Below the pieces are notes generated by a model, which was not told the DNA's origin, did not search any database, and was given only the letters and a program-made list of their open reading frames with translations. DNA of 64,000 nucleotides from Cerrena zonata. Its lineage: Eukaryota > Basidiomycota > Agaricomycetes > Polyporales > Cerrenaceae. Made by a program: the position numbers and the translations under genes. Shown in pieces: positions 35,511-48,789 of this stretch. Location of the stretch: positions 186,001-250,000 of the forward strand of contig JASBNA010000053.1 in the NCBI GenBank assembly GCA_038087015.1. The letters are read 5' to 3'. Positions within the stretch are counted from its first letter, which is position 1. Each line of letters begins with the position of its first letter.

Positions 35511-38500
35511 ATGAACCAAGGAAGGCTGCACCATCAGGGACTCAACATTGCAGATGGCGCAGTACCGGTGGGGGATGAAATTCGTACTTGGCGGGCAGCA
35601 TTCCTCACTCGCGAAATGTTGCTAGAGGCACCCGAAAACATGGACGAACGGGAACAGGCCCATTACATCGATATCCTGATTCGGACCTTGGTTCGTCGAT
35701 GGCCGCCTCATTTCTACCAGGGATTGTCTGACAATATGATTACAGAAACGGCATATTAATGGCGTGTCCAATCCACGTGTGCCCTACATTGTATATAGCT
35801 GCATAATCATCCATAATGAGATGGTTAGGCAAAGTCTCCCTGTACAAATACAAACATTCCGCGACCGGTGCTTTGTGATTGAAGATGAGATCTTGAAGGC
35901 GGCCAAAAACAATCTGCCGGCGGAACAGGTCGTTCTGATCACGGAGCCGCTTCACCTGGGTAGTCGCCTTCGGGAGATCATCTCCTACGCAGATATGAAG
36001 TGGGAGGCTGAGCGTAAGTCAGTTTTATTGGAGGAGCCCTTTTCATTGTTGACAGGATGTAGTCGAGCTCTTCAATAGATTACGGAAGAAAGGCGGGAAG
36101 CCAGAGCTCTTTTATCCAAAGGAGTTCGGAAGGTTCAAACGAGCCAACGCCTGGATAAATCTGTACACCTCTGGAGAAGTCACGCTTAATTCCATGCCCC
36201 ATATACCACCAGGCTGGGCGTATCCCAAAGACATCGTGACAACATGGGACAGTAAGGACGGTGATGAGGGAGATGACGACATGGATATCGAGCAGGAAGA
36301 TGTTCCCATTCAAAGTAAGATTTTACAGTACACATTTATACCTGTTAGTTATAGAATACTGATTGCATGTTCAGAAAAACGGCCTCGGGCATCTACTGGC
36401 AGCGAGCTGGGTGGAGATAAGGTGTCGCAGCCCAGTTCAACGCAACATGTCGACAAGATGGACGACAAACGTCAGCAAAAACGGGTTCGCGTGGAAATCG
36501 AGGAAGAGATACCGTCGACGGTGAACACTCGGGCAACGGGCCGAGGACAATCCACTCGGCCTGATGTCGAAGAGGGGCCATCGACGCTGGCTTCTCCAAA
36601 CAAACTCCCGAATGTATCTGGCCGCCCAAAGGATAAGGTCACCGGCTCTGAGGACGGGAACGAGGCGGGCAGCGAGACACGATCAGGACATGCTTCAGAT
36701 CGTTCCGATGGTGACAAGGATGAAGAGGTCGCAAACGAAGTTTCCAAGGTTGCAGATACGAAGAGAAGTAGTAGGTATTTGACGTCGGAATGCCTGGAAA
36801 ATGCACTGACATCGTAGTAGATCTGCCCGCTTTTTTCAAACAGATCACGAATGTAGAACTGGGGTCGGTGAAGGCAGTATTCAGCCCCGATGAGGATGAT
36901 GATGTCGCAGTGAAGGAAAAATGGGATGAAAATTCACGCGGTACCTTTCATTTAGTATCGTCCGCAACTCATGCCTAATGTGACCCAATGATTTAGTCCC
37001 TCCCAAGGAGTTTTTTTCGCAGAGACCATTCTTGAAGTTCATATTTGAAGAACAATTTGCGGTATGTAACTTTACATGCGCTCCTGCGACATGAAGCTTA
37101 ACGAGATACTGCCTACATAGCCTGCCGCTTGTGATGCCTGTATCAAAGCTCATGTGCCCTGCATCATCAATCTTGGCCACTTTTACGGGTGTTACTCCTG
37201 TAAAAGTCGGCAAACCGGCTGCTCGCTTTGCCCGAAGGCCTCTGGCGTACAGGTTAAGCCTAAAGAGTGGTGCCGATGGCTTACCATAATTCATCATATC
37301 GTCACCTTCCTGAAGCTACGGTCGGGCGAGGGACCCATCGATGTCATTCCTGACTACGCCAACGTCGTATTTCCCCGTTTCCCGAAGAGGTTGTCCGCAT
37401 TCTTCTCACGTACTATGACCGCCAGCGAGGTGAAGGGACGGTGGGCCATGCTTGAGAAAGAGGCAGAAAAGATGTTCTATTGGCCGGTACCGCACCAGCG
37501 ACTTCGAGCACTGGCTGATAAACGCCCTGTTGGAACGCTCTGGCCGTTTCTTGGTGATAGCAAGAGGGTGAAGAAGCTCATAGTCGACACCTTCCGTCAG
37601 ATTGAGGATAGGACGATTTCGCGGGCCTGGGCGATAGGGTACGCCGATACCTACGCGCCAACTGAGAATGGCAAAAAGGGCAAGAAGAAGGTTGAGAAGA
37701 AGCCGAAAGTAGTGTCTTCACGTAAAGTAGTGGAAAAGAAGGTGAAGGAGGACGCCAAAGGTCGACAGGATGATAAGAAGACAAGTCCAAAAGAAACCCG
37801 TCCCCGTGGATCGAAACGACAATTGTCGCCGGTTCCCTCACGAACCTCTGAAGATGAAGGTAGTGTATCAATTGGTCTTCTTACGAAAAAGAACTCAATA
37901 TGATCATTACAGAACGGATGAGTGTATATGAGGAGAAATCGAGAAAGGCCGTGGATGCGTCTTCTACTATGGAGATGGACATTGATGATGGCTCGCCTCC
38001 TCCTCCAGCCGGTAACAGAGCAACCCAATCGAAGAACAAAGGAAAAGGAAAGGCAAAGGAAGTAGTCGTCGATACCGAGGAGTCGGAAGGTGAAGGTAGT
38101 GGAACCGAGTCTAGTTCCAGCGAAGGCGGGAGCGCTGGTTACTGGCACGAAAAGATCTACCAGGTACTCCCTTGAGTTCTGACATAATCCAAAACGCTAA
38201 GCTTTTTCCGTCCTTATAGCCCCTCATCAAGACCTTGCGAAGTCGCTTGGGCGATCTGGAATCATCATTCGATACTGCGTCTACATTGGATGAGCAACAC
38301 AGAGAGCAGACTAGTGCCGTCAAACAGAAGCTCGAAGATCTCATTGCCAATTGGGGGCACTTCAGGGCGGCTGAGAACCGTCGCGTGGAAAGGTTCAAGG
38401 CGCAGGTTGCCAACCTTACCGACCAGCTTGATATCCAGATAGAAATGGCCCGGAAACATGAGCTCAGCTTACAGAAGCTATCGGACGATATAGCCTCTCA

Positions 38501-39168
38501 GAACTCGGCTATACAAGATATTCGTGATACCATAAAGTCCAATATGGCATCGGTATCACCCTCAATGTCGTCTCAGGATGTGTCCAACTTTGCCCAACAG
38601 ATAACCGATTCGATCCTCGCAGTTGTTCGGAAGGAGATGCAGCCGTTGGAATCCATTGCCATGTCTCTCACATCTCGCAGAGGCGAGTCTACCGACAATA
38701 GCTCTACCGGAGATCCTATTACGACGGGCGCGATGGATGACGGCCGAGCGGGAAACCGCCCAAGGACCCCGTCCATAGTGCAACCGCCGCCCGGCTCACC
38801 ATCGGCTACCTCTGATCACCGTACAAGTCGTCGGGATAATGCACCGAGGTCTCCTGTGACAGGTGATCCCTCCTCCCCTCCACCGTTTGATAACGAAGAC
38901 AATGAGGCGGACGAGGTATCGTCACTACCTGCACCGAGCGTCACTGTCGCCTCAACACGATCATCAGATAGCGACGAGGGTGATGTTGCCCAAGGATCGG
39001 GAAATCATGCTCCTTTATCCAATGATGCGGGTGATATTACAATGGTACGCCAACTTTAAAATGTCCTTTAGAGCGTCCCTGACGTCTGAGCAGGATGATG
39101 ATCACAACGAAGAATTGCATACCGCGACCGATGACGGTACGTTCAAACAAGCACCTCAATCAAAATGA
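35511..39168 (+). CDS. Protein E: internal Zn2Cys6-like cluster and coiled coil
   Basis: About ten exons; the first two are 35511-35690 and 35746-36013. The N-terminal block has TWRAAFLTREMLLEAP and VPYIVYSCIIIH, then WINLYTSG and PPGWAYPKDI, followed by a charged low-complexity linker (36370-36780). A cysteine cluster comes next, CDAC-x6-C-x9-C-x2-C-x6-C (37130-37230), the spacing of fungal Zn2Cys6 domains but without their usual basic residues. After it come KPKEWCRWLTIIHH and GPIDVIPDYANVVFP, a Lys-rich stretch (37670-37850), a long coiled coil (38240-38560) and a Ser/Asp-rich tail. Gene F has the same order. Nuclear DNA binding is possible but is inference. Confidence 0.72.
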
Positions 39169-41151
39169 TAACTAATCTTTTGGAACCACCCTCCTTCCGA
39201 TATCCAAGCATAATCCCCATCTTCTTTTGTAAACGCAATCTCAGTAGTGATCAGCTATGTTTTTACGACGAAATTCAATTTTTTATTTGCGTATTTCCAT
39301 AAATATATTGAATGTTAGAGAGAAGAATGCGGCCCTCTCCGCTTTCGTATTATATGACTATATGAGTGGATTGCTTATAGTGTTTCCAATATCCCTTAAG
39401 TATCAGTTCTTTGATCCATCATACTATCTTTTATGCAATTCTCGTGAGAATATCGGCTCCATTTCAAAAACTTGGGTAGTCTTCATGCCATTCATATCGA
39501 TCAACACTGTGACCCATTCATTTCAACGATAAAAAGTATAAGGTCAAAAGTAGGTACTCTGTAGGAAACATAAACCTTTCTCAGTAGGTATACGTCTGCC
39601 GCTTATGTCAATCCAACGACATCCCATAAAAACTATTCCCCCAACAGGACAATATTGCTGCGGGCGCCGTTGTTACGAAATATCCGGGCGGGTCTTCGTA
39701 GTTTCAGGTGAGGAGTGAGGTACGTCTGGTGGACGTGGGTCACAGTACACGATGTAAAGCCAAATGAGTATATAAGTCCGTGTGCATGTGTGCAGAAGGA
39801 GGGAACAAAACGGTCGCCTTTGGGCGGGTGGCAAATCGTGTTCGGGTTTGGGCCGGCCTCGGAATAGAAGAGAAGCGCGCGCCCGAGGTGTCAACGTCAA
39901 GGTCACCAAAAGCCTGCCTACGCCCTTCGTGGATTCTAGTGGCACTGACACCGTCAGTTTTAATGCGGTAATAGTGTCGAGAAAAATTAGATCGACTTTT
40001 TGATGGGCCCAATGCTAGAATAGCGGCAAAGTTGCGATCGCCAGCGGCGTTGACTTTGTGAGAGCGTGGTTTGACGGAATAAAATAGGGTAGGTATTGAC
40101 CGGCATCCAGTTGCAGAACTTCATGTATAAGGAAACTAATACTTATGCATGTGGTCGGAGCTTAATAAGGCAACCGTGGCAGGCCAATGACATGTAAAAA
40201 GTAGACGTCCGCCGGATTATGTACCCCACCTGTTTTTTAATCATCTGTTGCTGCCATTTCTTTCTCTCTACTTCATTCTCATTCGTTCCATTTTCCCGAC
40301 CGCTTTCTGACGTCTTCCTTACTTTTCACGCTATCGTAGTCATCCCTCATTTTAGCTGTCGATACCATCCACACTTGGTATGAAACGCATTTTATTTAGT
40401 CTACTCATCGGTTTTCAGCCTCATTATTTACCCCACCTATTGCCCGTAGAGCGATACCACACACAAGGTATCCGACTTCCAAGCCCCATAGCAATCATAG
40501 TATTGAGTACTGCGATGGTAATAATGTCATGAAAATGGATATCAACTGCTGGGTCTATCGGAGGCGGGAATGGCGGCCGGGTCGCTCCGATCGGGCGGTG
40601 GAAGTACCCGATGAAGGTAACACAGAGTCTGCTATCTCATCTCGTTCAGATACCACCACACTCGTGAGAGATGCAGTAGCAGGCCTAGGCTCGGCCATAT
40701 TGGCAGCTGCCTGAAGCTGCAAGACTTTCGCCGCTTCGGAAAAAGAGTGACAGTTTACAAAGAGGGGAAAACAGGGTCCTAAATAGTATGCTTTTTGAAT
40801 ACCCGGTGATATTTTCGGGTATTGATGCTGAGGCAATTGGCTTGAACCCAAGAAGATAAGCCTACAGTGTTACAATGTATATCTCTGCTTGATGACGAGA
40901 TGAGCATCGTCTTGTCTTTATGGAGTCCGAGTCATTACCTGGTTGCGTAAGTGGCATCATTGGCACGTCTTTTGTGGTATGAGAGTCTAGCAATACACTA
41001 ATTAGCTTCTGATGCGATATCAGATCAGTCTCTTAATAGACTCGGGTGAGATAGGAACTACCCGATCCTGCACGTAGGCAACAATCCTTTCAATTCGAAG
41101 GCAAGAGGCGATTGTCTCTCAAGTGCCAACATATAGCTTTCGTCTTTTCCT
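39169..41151. other. Intergenic, no gene supported
   Basis: This 2 kb stretch holds short frames on both strands. Protein-like low-complexity frames overlap at 40529-40851 on opposite strands, and I cannot choose between them. A pyrimidine-rich leader-like stretch lies at 40250-40340. No family motif or clear repeat is present. Confidence 0.4.
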
Positions 41152-43928
41152 ATGACTACTATCCTAGAAACGGGTGGTGGCACTCCTATTCTACCCCATC
41201 ACCAGGCTCTGAATATCTCTGTCGGCTGTCAGCCAACCTGCGGTGCAGAAGTTATTCTCTGGAGGGCAAGCTGGATAATCCGCGAGATGATTCTGCTGGC
41301 CCCCTCTGGTATGACGGACGAGGAGACTCGAATATACTACCAAGCACTTTCGAGATATGTGGTGAGTTGCCCATAAAAGTGTGAGCTCTATCAGGCTAAC
41401 GCGACTGACAAAACTCAAGATGGCCTATCGAAAGAAAGCAGAAGCGCAGGTAGAGAAGGAAAAGACGGAGGGCACTACCCGCTACCCCCTCATTGTTTAT
41501 ACATACTTCAATGCACACTTCGACATTCGTGATTCCACTCTGTCAGCAGAAGAAAAGCGCGGAAGCTACATCACCCGGACCCTCAGATTGGATGAGGCTC
41601 TGGCAGCCCGTATCGGATTGAGTAGAATTTGCCTATCATTACCGCTACGACTGGGTCCATACTTCCGCGACATAGTCCGTTATGAAGATATGGTATGGGT
41701 GAATATCGGTAAGTTAACGCATTGGTAGCAGAGGATCAGCGAGCTGACCCATCATAGTTGACTATTATAATGAGAAGCGGCTTAGCTTAGGACAACCACT
41801 TCTCACTCTGATGACATCTACTGGCATTAACCAACGATCCCAAGTTTGGACGGAACTTTACATCTACTGGAAATTGGAGTGGGTATTTCAGCTACCGCCG
41901 CCTGTTCCCGAACACTCGCCGGATGTTTTCAATATCCCACTCAGGTGGGACTTATGTGATGGCTACGACAGTGGATATCAAGATGAGGACAATCTACAGC
42001 GTCAGTCTGAGTCACGTATGAATCAATCCTGGGACATTCAATGGGACAACTATTCGACGTTCGTCTTTCGGGTGCTTGCGGACTGGGAGAAGGGCATAGA
42101 TCAGTCGGCACCAGTTGAAGCGTTGAGTCATCCGAGGGGCCTGTATCAACCTGTCGACGAAGCCAAGGTAACGGTGCTCCATGCGAAGACGCAGAGTTTT
42201 GAGGAGCGTACGTAGCCCACCCAGTATTTTATATTATGTGCGTCAGATACTCATCCAGCCCAACAGAGAGAGCGCTTTCTCTGTTATGGGATTATCCTGA
42301 AGGAGTTGGCAAGCGGATGGTGGACATCTGTGATGGATGGGACGAAAACGCTCCTCGTTCGTGTTCAAGTTTCCAGGGAAGCCTCTCACGTTATTAAACA
42401 TCCACTTTCATAATTATAGATCCTCCCGAGCTCTTTTTGGAAACCCAACACCCCTTCATAACGTGGATGAATGAAGAACAGTTTTCAGTATGTGACATTT
42501 ACCGTCCCTCATTAATCTCGAATTTTTGAATCTCAAAGAGGCGTTAATCCAGCCTAGTCCATGCGACGCTTGTCTGGAGGCTCTCGAGCCATGTATCATC
42601 AGTCTGAATGTTATGACTGGCTGCTTCGCCTGCAACAGTGGGAGGAAGATCTGTTCCCTATGTCCGCGTCAATCTGGGAAACAGATAGTGCCTAAGGAGT
42701 GGTATAGATGGCTCACCTTAATTCACCATGCCGCCACTGTGTTATCGCTTACATCGAAGGATGGTCCAATTGAGGTTTTACCTGACTACAGTGGAGTCGT
42801 CTTTCCATTCATCACGGAGGAAATATTTGATGGAAAAGATTTGCCACTTGGATCTCTCAGAGCCCGATGGAAAACTATACGGGGAGAAGCAGATGCCTTC
42901 ACCACTTGGAAGGACCGATATCGAATGCTTCGAGCTGTTGGCAAGAACCGTCCGGTACGGGGTCTCTGGCCATATCTTGGCGACAACGAAGAGGTTACGG
43001 GCAAGATAATGCAGATTTACAATGATTTGAAGAGCAGAGAAATTCCAATAGATGGTTGCCAAGGTTATACTTTCGGCTACCAAAGTGAACCCGAACTCGC
43101 ATTGAATATGCTGTCATCTTGGACATCGGCTTCGGCCGGAAGTGCCACCGATGAGTTTCTTGTGGGAATATACTCGGTAACGTCCTGCATCTCAGCATCT
43201 GTACGCTCTCGGACTCACAAATGATGTTTTAGAAAGGTGTCACTACTCTGGAATCACAATTGGATAACATGATTACATTCAGGAACTTGTCGTCTACTTC
43301 CAAACAACAACAATCGAAGGACGTCCAGGAGATGAATGAACAGCTAGCGAACTTCACCCAAACAAGCGTGACGAAGGTTCAAACGCGACGCAACGAAGAT
43401 CTGGACGATCTTATTGCTGAAACAAGTGTCATCTCTACGAATCTGACTGGCATCAGAACCACTTGTGAAAATACTAATGTTCTGCTGGATAAGGCAACTC
43501 GCGCCATCGCATGGCAAAATAGTGCTATCGGAAGATTAGGCCAGCTTGTAAAGGCGCATTACCCCACCCAACCATCGTCGGTCAACCTGCGTCCTCCCAC
43601 TGATCTCGTTCGGCAGACGCAGGATATCGTAGTTGTAGCGGTGCAGCAGGAGTTCAAGCGCCTTGCAGGACTTACGGCATCTGCGATTATTGTTGCAGAT
43701 TCCCCACCCGACCCTCCATCTGCCACACTCCAACCGGTTCAACCGGACGAAACGAATTCATTAATACTTGAAAAATGTGAGCACTGGTTTTCGTATTCCA
43801 TACCGACGCCCCGAAATTAGAATTGACAATCCATACCGGATTTTGTAGACGACGCCAAAATTTCTTCCAATCTCAGCAGGATAGATCGACTCTCACCGTT
43901 GGAGGAGGGGGAGATTGAGGAGGTGTAG
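41152..43928 (+). CDS. Protein F: paralog of protein E
   Basis: A multi-exon gene from ATG 41152 to TAG 43926-43928. It matches gene E block by block: ILWRASWIIREMILLAP; YPLIVYTYF; SLPLRLGPYFRDIV; then ELFLETQHPF; then the cluster CDAC-x6-C-x9-C-x2-C-x6-C (42560-42660); then VPKEWYRWLTLIHH and GPIEVLPDYSGVVFP; then a coiled coil (43260-43530) and a short acidic end (LEEGEIEEV). It is shorter than E because the charged linkers are reduced. The cluster follows a GTATGT...TCAAAG intron, at the same place as in E. It ends about 210 bp from the convergent gene G. The function is unknown. Confidence 0.72.
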
Positions 43929-44136
43929 ATAACCCTTTACATGCGGCAGAAGATGCATTTAGACTCCAGCGAAACAAATTTACAATGACGTTGTTGATGT
44001 ATATACCCCAGCAATGTGGAACACCAACTCTGGTCTGAAATCCGTCGTGACACCAGCTCCTCGTCATATTTAATGGCGAAGTAAGAAAAACATACGAAGA
44101 GGGACCTGTTCGCTACTATGAAAGTTCTTGAATATT

Positions 44137-47118
44137 CTATCCCCTCCCCCGTCGTTTTCCCCTCCCTCCTTGTTTTCCCCCTCCTCTAGCATTACCGAAA
44201 GACTCGACATCCTCTTGCCGAGAAACGCGTTTCAAAGGGCGACTATTATCAACCGCGCCATCCATGATTCTCTTTCCCTCTCGAAAAATCTCGCCTCGTT
44301 TGTTGTAAGTGGCTCTGGGCTTTGTCTGGAGACGACCACTCTGACGTGCCCCAAGGTCGGCTGGCTCGTCTGGAGGTGTAACATTAGCCTTTGAGGCGTT
44401 AGCTTTGGATGGCTTGATGGGCTTTGAGGTGTGATCGGTCACCGGCTTCGGCAGCCTTGCCTTACCCTTGACGACGTTTTTTGGCCGTCGTGATCCTAAA
44501 GGATTGGGAGCCCTCGCAATGGATGGCGTTGGAGGGGTGCCTACAGCGTCCGTCGGCCGCTCATCCGGCTCAGAAACGATTTCGGGTGAGCGCATGAATC
44601 TTGAAGTATAATCAGGCCTCGGTCTCAACGGTATCGGCCTTCGTACAGCTCGTTTTTCCGATGAAGTAGTTGCAGCCGTCTCACTAGTTGGCAAGCTCGC
44701 TATTTCAGCTGAAACATTAGCTGAGGAAGTCCTGTTCGTCGTCTCCGTCGGGATATCGGCAACCGTTTCCACAGGGCTCTTTTGAAGAGCGGCTTCCTCG
44801 GCCGAAGTAGGTGCGCTCTTAGTTAAGGGCCTGTCTGCTATACGTACTCTCTTCAATGGCTGTTCCTTGCCTGATTCCGGGTGGCTCGCTAGAGATATCA
44901 TCGATATGAGTATATTCACTCCTCTAATACATCGCACTTACTGGGAGTCCCCTGCAAGAGGGCATCCTCTACGACTTTCAACATGTCCAGAATCTTGCCC
45001 TCTGTTTCGAGGGTCAGATTGATGGTGCGCCCAGCATAACTTGGGATATCGTCCCGTTCTGGCTCATCTGGATCCGTAAGTGAGAATTGGAGGTCGTGAA
45101 TATCTCTTAGTAGAAGGCCACACGTGAGTAACAAATGCTCCATATGAGATGATACCGATGATAATTTCAAGGCATTGTCGCTCCACAATTTGATGTAGCT
45201 TCGGATCGCGTTGCCGCCAATTTCAGTAACATGAGCGGTTTCTGGGAGCCACCGATATCCTCTAGACCATTTTGACCACCAGAGGGACATCATGGCCCCT
45301 CTCGGCTCAATCGGGTTGGATTCGTCCTAGTATATTGCGTCAGTTAATCCCATATCCACTAAACGCGCCACCTTTACCTGGTTCCGCTCCAGCCAACTGA
45401 CTAGCCTGCCATAGACAGCAAGATTGGAAAGCGAGCGTAGAAAGGACAGGCGGCTGATCCAATCGGCGTCGACAGATGCAGGGGATAAGTCTTCGATAAC
45501 AATGAGCAGGTCGTCGGCGTCAGAGGTTGATGATTTTGACCCGGTATCATCTCCATCGCTACCTTCCCCAGTGTCTTCGTCATCCTCGCTGTCAGTTTCA
45601 TTCTCAGTTTCGATCCACTGGAGGCCACGTTTTATCTCTTCTTCCTCATCGGATGCATCGGCGTCACTTGCAGCCGCCCGAGGCTTCTTTCCTTTGGATT
45701 TCGCTGCCGACTTCTTGCTACGCGACTTCTTAGAGGTTGGACCTGACTCGGGAGGGGATGACTTCTTCTCTTGGGGTATAAATGCAAAGACCACAATGTT
45801 TTCGCCCTGGTCCCGAAGATTCTGCCGAGCAATAAGGATCTTTATCCAGATCTTCAGGACCTCTTTGTCCATAGTGTAAGGCTTCTCGAGAATAAATGTA
45901 ACGCCCGGAGGAAGTGAATCTGGTGTGGGGAGAAATTGCGCCTCGATATAGCGTGAGATATCTTTATTCATAGTCTTGTACGGAGGTCGCATACTGCTAG
46001 TAACGTTCTCGGTGTGCGCTGAGAATTCAATGGTCTCGTCAGTTTGGGGAAGAAGTAGTTTCAGTGTACTTACTCCAAAAGTGGCGGAGAAAGTCTCCAA
46101 ATGGCATCCTCCAGTTGTCTATGCTTGGATGCGTATGCCATTGATGTAAGCGGGGTACTCCATTAGAATCATAGCTCAGCTCGTAATCCGACTTGTTTCT
46201 TGCCACCGTTCCCAGCGGTAGTCGGGTCTGACCCCCCGTGACGAATGTGACGAAAGCATCCGGTTTCCACTTCAGTGATGTGGGTGGGTCAAGTGTCCTG
46301 GTGAACTTGGGCCCTTGGTCATCTTCATGTCTTGTTGAAACCCGTCAGTGAGAGATGATGTATAAAAACTCTGCGCTTACACGGCAGCCAGCTGTCGACC
46401 ATCTGACCCTTCCCTCACTGAGATCGCAATGATTCGGGTACCAAACATCTTGGCCACATCATTCAGGACCTTCTTGAAGGAGGAATGAAAGTTCTTGTCG
46501 GCATACCTGAGGATAAATGTGAGAACGGAACCGCTTTCAAATTGAGAGATATTACGCGATTTTCTTTTCTTTCGAAATACTCCCCTCATTCTTGTCCTTT
46601 GCCAACTTTGCATATGCCTTTTTCTCGGCTGGATCCAGAGCTTTCCACTTTGCTTTATCAGTCTTCTTTATGCCACGCAGCCAGTTCTTTGAGCTCGAGT
46701 TCGGGGTGTCAGGGTTACTTTCGACCTCCGGACGGATAAGGCTATCCCAGTTCATGCGATGGAACTCTTGCTTCGCAGTTACTCGGATTACTTTTGAAAC
46801 CCTTGACTTTTTCCTGGCTTTCTTCGCTTTCAAAGTGAACCAATCTTTCAAGGACTACAAATGTAGCGTTGAGAAATAATAATCGCTGTGAAGTAGTGAG
46901 ATAAGCCTTGCCTGGGTAATAGCATCCTGATCGGCAGGAGCTGTTGGAAACTTCTTGGCAAGTGCAGCCTGTGCAGTGTGGATGAGCTTATCACATTCAG
47001 GCTGGGCGGAAGCATCGTCATCGCCGTCTGAGGCCTTGATATAGTTATCCAGATAGCTCTCTAAGAAATGACTCTGAGACTGGGAGAACTTGTAGGCTTT
47101 AGTTTTAGCTTTGGGCAT
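44137..47118 (-). CDS. Protein G: HMG-like segment, acidic and basic tails
   Basis: About seven exons from ATG 47118. Exon 1 (46912-47118) ends at a rare GC donor (CAG|GCAAGG) and joins 46854 at TTGTAG. Residues about 110-170 contain WLRGIKKTDKAKWKALDPAE and KKAYAKLAKDK, like the last helix of HMG-box or related basidiomycete proteins. Then come FHSSFKKVLNDVAKMFGTRI and an SVREGSDGRQLAAV-type step, then a predicted globular part (WKPDAFVTFVTGG, LGTVARNKSDYELSY). A Lys/Ser-rich stretch and a strongly acidic stretch follow (45480-45780), then a helical region (SLWWSKWSRGY, HLLLTCGLLLRDIHDL) and a basic Pro-rich tail ending GGRGKRRGRG. It is probably a nuclear protein. It is divergent from the TET/JBP gene. 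Confidence 0.68.
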
Positions 47119-47436
47119 TTCGGCGAGGATGAATTGAATGACATGTAAGTTAGCAACGGACAACTTCCCGCATTCGTTGACCATAGGCAAGATAGCATTA
47201 CTTCTTATTCAAGCGAAATATAGACTTAATCATATTTATAAACGTAAGTAATATTTCCGGTGACTACATACCCAGTCTCGCGGGTGCAGACGCGCGTAGG
47301 CAGCTATCGCCAGCGGCCTTCTCGAGCATTTGTAATCACCCGATATAGCAACCTGCCCACAATTACTCGTGCCACGAGCTTTCCTCATGGCCTTCGTATA
47401 TCGCTCGGTGGCGTCTACAATAAGCAAGGAGTCACT
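47119..47436. promoter_or_regulatory. Divergent promoter of gene G and the TET/JBP gene
   Basis: About 320 bp between the two starts, with a TATTTATAA step near 47233. The plus-strand frame is open upstream to about 47260 but has no ATG before 47437. Confidence 0.4.
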
Positions 47437-48746
47437 ATGGATCTGAATATCTACGTCGATAGTGTGGCATGCTTCATGCATGAGCAATTCACCTATAGGC
47501 TCTCAGAGGTAACCTCGCACTCCCAGGTTCATCGGAAGCCAACCCCCCCGTCGGGAATGGGAGCGACATTCATAGCGGGCTGCATATTTGCCGTTGAGGT
47601 CTGTGTTACCGCATTCATTACCCCATGTGAGTTTTCAGAGCTTGACTGTATAGCCGAATGGACATCATAACGCACTTTGCGATTCCCAGTCTATGTTGAT
47701 TGGGATTATGAACAATATTGTGACGAATGCAAGGACATAAAGGTATCTACGGGCAACAACTCTCAGAAAGAAGCTATGCTCCGAGAGAAGTGGGGTCCAG
47801 TGGACCGAGGTACGCTCAGAGTCGATAAGCCCCGAACCATTGTAGATCGCGCAGGCAGGATTATGGTTTGGATCTTGCCGGAGGTCTTGCTTCCAACGTT
47901 CCAGGTATGTTTTCTCGGTCAATCTGCCGAGCATCCCTAATGAGCTACACAAGGCAGAGCTCCACGCGGCTACCAAGGACCTCGATGCCCATATAGCATC
48001 GAATTTACGGAACTCCATCAATAGCACATCTTGGCGTTCTTCAAGAAAGCTTTTTGGCGAGGATACAGCTTATATTAGAAGCGGTTTTATAAATATTTCA
48101 CCTGGTTGGTACATGCCTGGTCATTCGGTGAGATAGAAACTTGCAGTATATGGAAACAGTTGCTGAAGACTATAACTAGGCCAAGAATGACAAGCCTCGA
48201 GCCACGCCTCTTCTTCATACCCCGTCCGGAGAGCTCTTCCTCCAGTGCGCCCACAAAGCATTCCCTATCATGTCCGGCATCACTCATATTATTCACCCTG
48301 AGCAGTATAAAATGGGCCGGGCCATTCAAGAGAGTATAAAGCGAAGAAAATGCACCTCAAATACCATCCGGAACTGGCCGTCGGCGCAAACCGCACTTTC
48401 AATCATTTCCAATCGCGAGACGCCTTTCCATCGCGACGGCCTGAGCAGAATGAGCTGGTACGATATGTTGACATCTATCGGGCCATATAGTAAGGCGCCA
48501 CTTTACCTCTCACCGCTTGCACTGCGCATCGACAATCGACCTGGAACGATATGCGCCTTCAGTGGTGCTGCGATAAGACACAGAGTCCGCAAATGCAACC
48601 TTCCCCGTATCTCGTTCGCATGGTATATGAGAGAGAATGTTAGAGAGGGGGAATGTATTGAGCCGGCTGGATGGATGACGCAGAACAGGTATCAGTCGGG
48701 CAGATATCCTTCGATCTATTGTTGCAAGGGACGCACCACCCAGTGA
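47437..48746 (+). CDS. TET/JBP-family 2-oxoglutarate/Fe(II) dioxygenase
   Basis: Four exons: 47437-47626, 47690-47904, 47954-48127 and 48180-48746, about 381 residues. Enzymes of this family oxidise 5-methylcytosine (TET) or thymine (JBP) in DNA. Family landmarks are in order: VDRAGRIMVWILPEVLLP; SWRSSRKLF; FINISPGWYMPGH; a Fe-binding HxD in TPFHRDG (CAT 48429, GAC 48435); WYDMLTSIGPY; LALRIDNRPGTICAFSG; the distal histidine in IRHRV; and RISFAWYMRENV, whose arginine should bind 2-oxoglutarate. All key residues are present, so it may be active. It ends 43 nt before the KDZ transposase ATG; see the findings for a possible fusion. Physical linkage of such genes with KDZ elements is known in basidiomycetes. 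Confidence 0.9.
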
Positions 48747-48789
48747 TCGGAAATGTGGAATATGCCATTCACCTAGTGTTCTCAAACCA

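Noticed and set aside
45424..45879. 151-codon plus-strand Ser/Asp-rich frame
   Set aside because: Antisense of the acidic Ser/Asp-rich exon of gene G, which joins neighbouring exons in phase on the minus strand.
47260..47436. N-terminal extension of the TET/JBP gene from 47260
   Set aside because: The frame is open, but it begins with a GTG and has no ATG before 47437.
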